Assembly (NCBI GenBank): GCA_964406795.1
Contig: CAYOTA010000004.1
Span: 1-64,000, forward strand
Length of the DNA stretch: 64,000 bases
Direction: 5' to 3'
From: JAGORM01 sp964406795
Lineage (GTDB): Bacteria; Patescibacteriota; Microgenomatia; Levybacterales; GWA1-39-11
Under the pieces are notes generated by a model. That model made no database searches. It was not told where the DNA came from and worked only from the letters and a program-made list of their open reading frames with translations. Shown here one piece after another: positions 58,749 through 64,000 of this stretch. Each line of letters opens with the position of its first letter. Position 1 is the stretch's first letter. A program made the position numbers and the translations under genes.

Positions 58749-60224
58749 TCAGGCGCGCGAAGGCGTGGGCACGACCCCGGATTGCATCGTGTCCGAGGAG
58801 AGATTCCCCATGAAGCGACAAGTCGCGCCATAGAGAAGATTGGCGCGGGCATCCTCGGGGAGACGACTCATCTGCACGAGACCGCGAAATGTCGGCACGT
58901 CGGACGACACGGCGTAGAACGGCTTGGTGCCACCGGGCGGAACCCCGAAATGGCAATCCGTCACCACCCACCCGCCCATCACCGGGAAACCCGCCACCGG
59001 ATCTCCGGAGTCATACCGCAGCCGAGCCCCGTCGATCCCGTCCCGCACGTGTCGCGGCGGCAGTGTCGCCGCCACTCCGATAAACGGGGTGCCGTTTGCG
59101 TCGATGTCGGCGAACTCAAAATGGCAACCTGAGGCGCGCACATTCCGCTTGGGCTGACTGATCGCCTGCAGCACGTGATTGATGGCCGCGTAGCTGATCA
59201 ATCCACGCGATGACTCCAACTCCACGTCCTCAGTGATGTCCCAATCGTTGTAGAGGAAGGATCGGGCCCCAGCACCCACGATACTCCGGAACTTCGTTCG
59301 CCGGTTGGCCGCCAGACAGAACTGGTTGTCCGCCCCCAAATCCAAAACCCCGTCCTCTACCACGGACCACGCGCTTTGCTCGTCGGTGAAGCCGATGAAG
59401 CATCCACCCACGTAGCTGCCCGGCACCGCGCTGACCCACCAGTTCCTCCCGTGGGCGCCGCCCAAGCCGCGCTGACAATTGATTCCGAAGACCTCCTTGC
59501 CCGCGTCCTCCGGCTTGGTCCGATCCGGCCAACGCCCTCTCACGGGGCCCACATGGAGATCCGACCACGCCGGTGCCGTACCGTAGAGCACCACGCCCCC
59601 CACAAGCACGGATGACGGGCAATCGTGGGTAAGCGTGAGCCCGTGCAGCTCGGGCGCCTTCCGGGCCGGATCACCCTGCCAGTGCCCGCCCCAGAGAATG
59701 TAGGTGTCGCGTTCATCCCGGGGCCGCCCGTCCGATTCCAGGACGGGATCGCGAACCACCAGCTCCGTCTGTCGCCGCCCGTACCTCCCATGAAGGTGCT
59801 GATCGTACCCGATCAGACACCAGCCGTTGTCCGGGTGCGCCCACGGCCCGCGGCTGAAATACCTGCCCGCCCCAAGGTCGAGTCGAAACGCGCGGGTGCG
59901 GTGCCGCCGCGCAAACGCATCCATGTCCCGGATACGGAAGGGATCTGCCAGGGTGCCACGCCCCCGGCCATCCTCCTGCTCGGAGCGCGCCTGCTCCGCG
60001 TGCCACAACCACTCGGTAGCGCCCACTTCGATACCGACAGGAGGCAAAGGATCCTCCTCGCCGGGACCTTCTTTCTCCGCCGGCACCGGCTCCGGTGGTG
60101 CCTCCACCACCACGGTGAAATTCATGGTCACCTTCCCGCCCGCCGGAATCGCCGAGGCCAGACTCACCGGAGCAGTCGTAGGATTATCGGGAGATCCATT
60201 TGCGGCAGGGGCGGGGTTGCTCAT
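58749..60224 (-). CDS. Beta-helix protein with its own promoter
   Basis: A 491-residue protein. A Pro/Glu-rich N-terminal region (1-65) is followed by DPFRIRDMDAFARRH and repeated short strands with YILWGG, YVGGCFIGF and HVLQAISQP, suggesting a right-handed beta-helix like pectin lyases or tailspikes. No signal peptide. A strong promoter (60235-60263) sits directly upstream and the start is near-leaderless, so it may be expressed in the lysogen (moron) or be an independently controlled tailspike. Confidence 0.6.
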   Translation of the reverse strand: MSNPAPAANGSPDNPTTAPVSLASAIPAGGKVTMNFTVVVEAPPEPVPAEKEGPGEEDPLPPVGIEVGATEWLWHAEQARSEQEDGRGRGTLADPFRIRDMDAFARRHRTRAFRLDLGAGRYFSRGPWAHPDNGWCLIGYDQHLHGRYGRRQTELVVRDPVLESDGRPRDERDTYILWGGHWQGDPARKAPELHGLTLTHDCPSSVLVGGVVLYGTAPAWSDLHVGPVRGRWPDRTKPEDAGKEVFGINCQRGLGGAHGRNWWVSAVPGSYVGGCFIGFTDEQSAWSVVEDGVLDLGADNQFCLAANRRTKFRSIVGAGARSFLYNDWDITEDVELESSRGLISYAAINHVLQAISQPKRNVRASGCHFEFADIDANGTPFIGVAATLPPRHVRDGIDGARLRYDSGDPVAGFPVMGGWVVTDCHFGVPPGGTKPFYAVSSDVPTFRGLVQMSRLPEDARANLLYGATCRFMGNLSSDTMQSGVVPTPSRA

Positions 60225-60234
60225 GGGTTACAGT

Positions 60235-60263
60235 GTAGCCACAGGCGGCCACACTGTGTCAAG
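60235..60263 (-). promoter_or_regulatory. Promoter TTGACA-N17-GCTACA
   Basis: On the - strand TTGACA (60258-60263), 17 bases, GCTACA (60235-60240). The ATG of 58749-60224 follows after 10 bases, predicting a leader of only about 3-4 bases. Same design as at 1665-1693. Confidence 0.75.
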
Positions 60264-60290
60264 CGCGCCGCAAGCGGCAGGATGCGATTT

Positions 60291-61121
60291 CTACCAGCAA
60301 CCCGCGTCGTCTTCGGGTTTCACATGGAATCCGCCTTCGGATTGCTCCTGCCACCAAATGCGGAAGGCCACATAGGCGTTGCGGCGGGAATCCACCAAAT
60401 CGTCCCGTTCGGAGCTGAGGAAGCGCAACGCACCGTTTTTGGTCGTGTCCCACGCACCGTCCGCGCGGGTGGCCACGGAGAACGCACCCATTTGCTGGAG
60501 CGCCTGCGAGCCCATGCGGCTCGCCCACTCCTTTTCCTCCGGCCAACCTTGCGCCAGAGGAGAACCATCGCTCGCGGTCATCTTCACCACCTCCTCGTGG
60601 CGGGCCGGGACCCCGATGGTCTCCTTGGTCCATGCCTCGCGAAACAGGGTGTGCATGTGGGTCTTGAGCACATCATCACCCTGGGCGTGGGCCAGTTCGG
60701 TCGCCCACAGCGCCTGCATGCCACTGTCCCGCCGCAGCACGAAGGAGAGGATGGCGGCGGCGTCCAACTCCGCGTGGTCACGCGGCACAATCGGGCGGCA
60801 GTTGGTCTCCACCCCGCGAACCTTCTGCGCCCGATCTCCAAGTTTTTTCCACAACCACTGACCGCCGCCACCCCAATCCAGCACGATGCAGGAGAAACCA
60901 AAGTCCATGTGTTTTTCGTGGATCAGCCCGCTCCACTGATCCAAGTCGTACCCACGCACCACGCGGTCGTAGACGAAGTCGGTCTGCCAATCGGACAACC
61001 CGGCAGGATCCTCCACGGAGGCCATGGCCCGGAGCACACTCAAGGCGCCATCGTCGCTGGATTTCTGCTGCGCCGGAGCGGGATCGATGCCCAGGAAAAA
61101 AAAGACGGGCTTGGCATTCAC
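60291..61121 (-). CDS. Terminase large subunit, nuclease part
   Basis: A 276-residue protein starting at a GTG that overlaps the stop of the ATPase gene (GTGA). FFFLGIDPAP (D13 as first metal ligand) and SDDGALSVL resemble the RNase H-like nuclease of TerL, which cuts concatemer DNA during packaging. In other phages this domain is normally fused to the ATPase. It lies in the -1 frame relative to the ATPase, after a run of six G, so it may be joined by frameshifting or by a sequencing error. Confidence 0.7.
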   Translation of the reverse strand: MNAKPVFFFLGIDPAPAQQKSSDDGALSVLRAMASVEDPAGLSDWQTDFVYDRVVRGYDLDQWSGLIHEKHMDFGFSCIVLDWGGGGQWLWKKLGDRAQKVRGVETNCRPIVPRDHAELDAAAILSFVLRRDSGMQALWATELAHAQGDDVLKTHMHTLFREAWTKETIGVPARHEEVVKMTASDGSPLAQGWPEEKEWASRMGSQALQQMGAFSVATRADGAWDTTKNGALRFLSSERDDLVDSRRNAYVAFRIWWQEQSEGGFHVKPEDDAGCW

Positions 61122-61140
61122 GCCACAGCCCCCCTTTGGC
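61118..61140 (-). other. ATPase/nuclease junction with GGGGGG run
   Basis: The ATPase frame reads CAA-AGG-GGG-GCT and stops 12 bases later (TGA). Sliding back one base on the G run reads into the nuclease frame without a stop. A 7-G run would make one long terminase gene. Confidence 0.6.
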
Positions 61141-62149
61141 GCTCATCCTCCGCCCGGGAGACGGCCACCCGCACATCCCTCTGCCGACCCAGTTCAAGCG
61201 CCGCATCAATGCTCTCGGTAGAGAACCATCCGAGCGCGGACGAACCCCACACGCCACAGCCCTCTCCCAGAAACGCCTCCGGGCTCAGCGAGTCGCGGAG
61301 TTCGCGGATCCCGCGGTCATTGCGGAAGAGGTCGCGAAAGGTCTTACCCTTCGTCGCGCTCGGCAACTGGGAGTAGTCCTTGTAGCAGAAGCCGAAGGTC
61401 CACACGTCCGGGCTGCCGCGCCGCTCCCGCTTCAACAGCGCCCGGTGGGTGCGAAGCGAGGGGTGCTGAGCACCTTCTGCAGTGGCCGTGCGGATCACCT
61501 TGTTGCCCCATATCGGGTGGTCCTGATTGCGGGATTCGCGGGTGCAACGTCCGATCAGTTGCTTGGCCACGTTGGCATTGGCCTGTTCGGCCTTGGTCCA
61601 CTCGTCCATCAGCAGCGTGTTGCACCGCAATGAAGCCAGCGTCCGGCTCTCCTGCGCCACCGAGGGCGCCGGCATGTTCACCAGGCTGCCGTTGCGATAG
61701 TACATCTTCCACGAGGACGGGTCCCGCAGCCCCGGGCGGGACTTCTCGTCCCCTTCCTCGGAGAAACGGCCCAACTGGGACCGGAAGAGCGGCGTGCCCA
61801 AGCTCGCGTAGTAGGACCAATACTGGTCCTTGCCGATCTGGAAGGTGGGGAAGATCACCAGCACCCGGTGATCCGGGATCAACATGGCCCGGAGTTGGGT
61901 GATGGCCCAATTCACGAAGGTCTTGCCCGTGGAAAACCCAGAGTGATCCTCCACGCTGCGGGTAAACCAGATCATGCGTGCCCGGGCGGCCTGGAAGGCA
62001 TCCAACCGAACGCGGAAGAAGACGTGAATGGCCATCACCGGATCACACAACAGGTCTTCGACCATGTCGTCGGAGATCCGGTTCCGGGCCGGGACGCTTG
62101 GGCTATGGATTTCCATCGTTCTCGGGAGTTGCAAGGTCCGGATACTCAT
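61118..62149 (-). CDS. Terminase large subunit, ATPase part
   Basis: A 343-residue packaging motor domain. A deviant Walker A SGFSTGKT (about 70-77), Walker B NTLLMDEW (about 180-187) and ATAEGAQHP coupling-like motif are present. The C-terminal nuclease domain is missing and is encoded by the overlapping gene 60291-61121. Upstream gene 62103-63356 may be the small subunit. Start may also be the ATG at 62116 (MEIHSPSV), which reduces overlap. Confidence 0.72.
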   Translation of the reverse strand: MSIRTLQLPRTMEIHSPSVPARNRISDDMVEDLLCDPVMAIHVFFRVRLDAFQAARARMIWFTRSVEDHSGFSTGKTFVNWAITQLRAMLIPDHRVLVIFPTFQIGKDQYWSYYASLGTPLFRSQLGRFSEEGDEKSRPGLRDPSSWKMYYRNGSLVNMPAPSVAQESRTLASLRCNTLLMDEWTKAEQANANVAKQLIGRCTRESRNQDHPIWGNKVIRTATAEGAQHPSLRTHRALLKRERRGSPDVWTFGFCYKDYSQLPSATKGKTFRDLFRNDRGIRELRDSLSPEAFLGEGCGVWGSSALGWFSTESIDAALELGRQRDVRVAVSRAEDERQRGAVA

Positions 62150-63356
62150 CCTCCTCCCGGGTCAGGTCGGGGACCGGTTCACCCGCATCCTGCACCGCTT
62201 CACGCACGGCGGCTTTGAATCCGGCATCCAGCTTCCCGAGCACGCCGGGCTTGAGTTGAGGCTGCCACGCCGCGTCCCACAGACCCTCCCGGGCCGCATT
62301 CACGTAGGCCACCCAACCCACGCGATACCTTGGCTCAGGGTTCTGCGTGCTGGTGCGCAGCATCACCTGCACTTCGGCCATGGTGAAAATCCCATCGACC
62401 AAGCGGGTGCTGCCGTCCCGCCGATACTCGGCGATGGCGTCCACGATCTCGGTGACGGCTCCCCGGAAGTCCATGGCCTGACCCGTGATGTTGAACCACG
62501 GGGCGCGCTCGGCGATCCGATCCACCACCTGATCGTACTCCCGAGTGCAGGCAGATAGGTCCTCCGAGTATTGCCTCCCGCGCTTCCGCTCGTTCACATC
62601 GAGAGCCGCCGGATCCACCTCGGCCACCGCCTCCTGAAGACGGTGCATGCGCACCTCCAGCAACAACGCGGCCCGGGCATGACCGGATACGATCTTGTCC
62701 TTGAGCAGCGGCTCCCATTCCCGCACTCGCGTCGCCAAGGACGCGGAGAGCCTGCCATCATCGTTCCACAAGGCCTGAGGAAACGAGTAGCGGGCGAGGA
62801 TGTCGGCATCGCTCTCGGTCAAAGGAGGCGGGACGGGGCGTTCCGGCGGTCGTTCTGCGGGCAGAATCGGCAGCGGCACCCCGGCGGGTGGAGCGGTGGC
62901 CGCTTTCCAGGCGCGGCGCAGAATCTCCAGTTCGTCTCGGAGCTGCGCCGCGGTGACGCCCATCTCCTCCTGAACCAGACGCCTCGAGGTGGGGCGGCAC
63001 CGGTCCGGGTCTGCCCCCACCGGAAGGATCACCGGGAACACGCCGTAGATCCGCGCCACCATGGCCCAACCTCGCTGGTGCGTGACCAGCACTCCATGCC
63101 AATCCGGCAGCATTTCCGCGCTTAAGCCATCAAACTCAGCGGATAACCCAGCGAAGTCCTCCACCCTCCAATCCTCACCGCCGTAGTGGTACTCCGCAGC
63201 CTCGCCCACCACAGGCACCGCCCCGCGGCGGCGACGGCGCGTCTTCGGGGCGGGCAGCGCAGGCGGCTCCGGGGTGATTGGCCCCGAGCAATCCACCGGC
63301 GGAACGGGCGGCAGCGCAGGGAAGAGCGGTAGCCCTGGCGGGCGGGGGCCACTCAT
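62103..63356 (-). CDS. Terminase small-subunit-like or DNA-packaging protein
   Basis: A 417-residue protein immediately upstream of the large terminase. Pro/Arg-rich N terminus (1-50) and a helical C-terminal half (ARAALLLEVRMHRLQEAVAE, EYDQVVDRIAERAP). It is much longer than ordinary small terminases, so the call is positional. Start at MSGPRPPGL overlaps the previous stop (ATGA). Confidence 0.45.
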   Translation of the reverse strand: MSGPRPPGLPLFPALPPVPPVDCSGPITPEPPALPAPKTRRRRRGAVPVVGEAAEYHYGGEDWRVEDFAGLSAEFDGLSAEMLPDWHGVLVTHQRGWAMVARIYGVFPVILPVGADPDRCRPTSRRLVQEEMGVTAAQLRDELEILRRAWKAATAPPAGVPLPILPAERPPERPVPPPLTESDADILARYSFPQALWNDDGRLSASLATRVREWEPLLKDKIVSGHARAALLLEVRMHRLQEAVAEVDPAALDVNERKRGRQYSEDLSACTREYDQVVDRIAERAPWFNITGQAMDFRGAVTEIVDAIAEYRRDGSTRLVDGIFTMAEVQVMLRTSTQNPEPRYRVGWVAYVNAAREGLWDAAWQPQLKPGVLGKLDAGFKAAVREAVQDAGEPVPDLTREEDEYPDLATPENDGNP

Positions 63357-63997
63357 GGAACGCCGTTCCTTTCGGCCGCCGCGACCAGCTCGGGCCACTT
63401 CTCCAAAGCCGCTTCGGCGGAGGCCGGCAGTTCGCTGGCCCCGCTTTGGCGCAGAAACGAGAGCCACACGAGCACGCTTCGCACGCCCGCCTCAGCCGAG
63501 GAGACGGCCACCCGAGCCGCCGTGGCGAGCAAACCGGGAGGCAGGGTGTGCCCCGCGCGCACGACCCCACCCAGAACCCGATCCAGATTGATGACCAAGG
63601 CTCGCGCATCACGCAAGGCGCTCGGCGGAATAGCGCGACCGGCTTCGTCTAGGATCCGGTCTACCGGAATCAGCGGGAGCTCCTTCATCGCTATATCCTG
63701 CGCGACGCGCATCTGGCGGTTGACGCCTGCTGTCATGCCGCCCTTGCCCTGCGGGTGCATGGAGCGAGCGTCCAGGTGCGGATTAAGCTCCGCGAAGAGC
63801 TGGCAGAAGAAGCCACCATCCACCGCCTTCAGCAGCGGCACGGCTCCGGAAGCTGCCGCCAAGACGTCCTTGCTATGCAGCCCGAACTGGCACTCCAAAT
63901 GTTCGGACGGGATGAAGCCGGCCCGGCGGGTGGATTGCGCCAAGGAGGCCAATTCCAACCACAGAATCAGCACCGCCCGGTGCGCGTCCTTCTCCAC
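63353..63997 (-). CDS. Packaging-module protein, possibly truncated at window edge
   Basis: At least 214 residues. The first visible start is GTG at 63997, but the frame is open to the window end, so the true start may lie outside. Mostly helical; the segment LKAVDGGFFCQLFAELNP and a Leu-rich C terminus give no family. It sits upstream of 62103-63356 and overlaps it by ATGA. Possibly part of packaging or a late regulator. Confidence 0.5.
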   Translation of the reverse strand: MEKDAHRAVLILWLELASLAQSTRRAGFIPSEHLECQFGLHSKDVLAAASGAVPLLKAVDGGFFCQLFAELNPHLDARSMHPQGKGGMTAGVNRQMRVAQDIAMKELPLIPVDRILDEAGRAIPPSALRDARALVINLDRVLGGVVRAGHTLPPGLLATAARVAVSSAEAGVRSVLVWLSFLRQSGASELPASAEAALEKWPELVAAAERNGVP

Positions 63998-64000
63998 GGG

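Overview
The window is most of a temperate tailed-phage genome (integrated prophage or phage-plasmid) from a high-GC Gram-negative host. It has a tyrosine integrase, a left arm of replication, modification and accessory genes on the + strand (about 4-28 kb), and a complete head-and-tail module on the - strand (about 28-64 kb). There is one long tape-measure gene and no recognisable sheath, which suggests a siphovirus. The Gram-negative host is inferred from lipoprotein-type export signals on phage genes. Verrucomicrobiota is my guess only. Most genes are coupled by ATGA or GTGA overlaps, so many true starts are internal to the longest open frames. A run of 100 Ns at 42720-42819 marks a scaffold gap.

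Layout. 0.1-2.6 kb: integrase, two small antisense genes (one a candidate excisionase), a ribbon-helix-helix regulator and a zinc-ribbon membrane protein. 2.6-3.9 kb: a gene-poor control region with nine GTTCCAA/TTGGAAC heptamers around an AT-rich patch, then four parS-like palindromes. It looks like an origin/partition region, but no ParA, ParB or classical Rep is visible. 3.9-8.9 kb: unknown small genes separated by long perfect hairpins and two families of dispersed repeats. 9-13.2 kb: a DUF3150-like / MoxR ATPase / metallopeptidase-VWA set, then RadC. 13.4-24 kb: many small phage genes, an AAA clamp-loader-like ATPase next to a DnaN-like sliding clamp, a serine recombinase, a Dam-type methyltransferase and a Gp37/Gp68 protein. 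24-27.9 kb: a second adenine methyltransferase and a SNF2-type helicase.

The - strand reads from about 64 kb down to 27.8 kb. In order it carries two genes upstream of terminase (one perhaps the small subunit), a terminase large subunit in two overlapping frames, a beta-helix protein with its own promoter, a cytosine-C5 methyltransferase, an HNH endonuclease and a lower-GC block of small zinc-finger and MazG-like genes. Then come portal, a head-fibre-like protein, protease, scaffold, decoration protein, major capsid and tail tube. After these lies a host-interaction cluster (tailspike with a lipoprotein signal, LamG protein, lipoprotein, PAS protein), followed by tail completion genes, a G/G-T chaperone pair with a likely -1 frameshift, the tape measure, a tail-tip protein and an NlpC/P60-like hydrolase.

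Most notable: parS-like sites and iterons without partition genes; a phage sliding clamp beside a minimal loader; export signals on three adjacent tail-region genes; the split terminase; the probable G/G-T frameshift; a repeated TTGACA-N17-GCTACA promoter that predicts near-leaderless mRNAs; and two repeat families in the early region.
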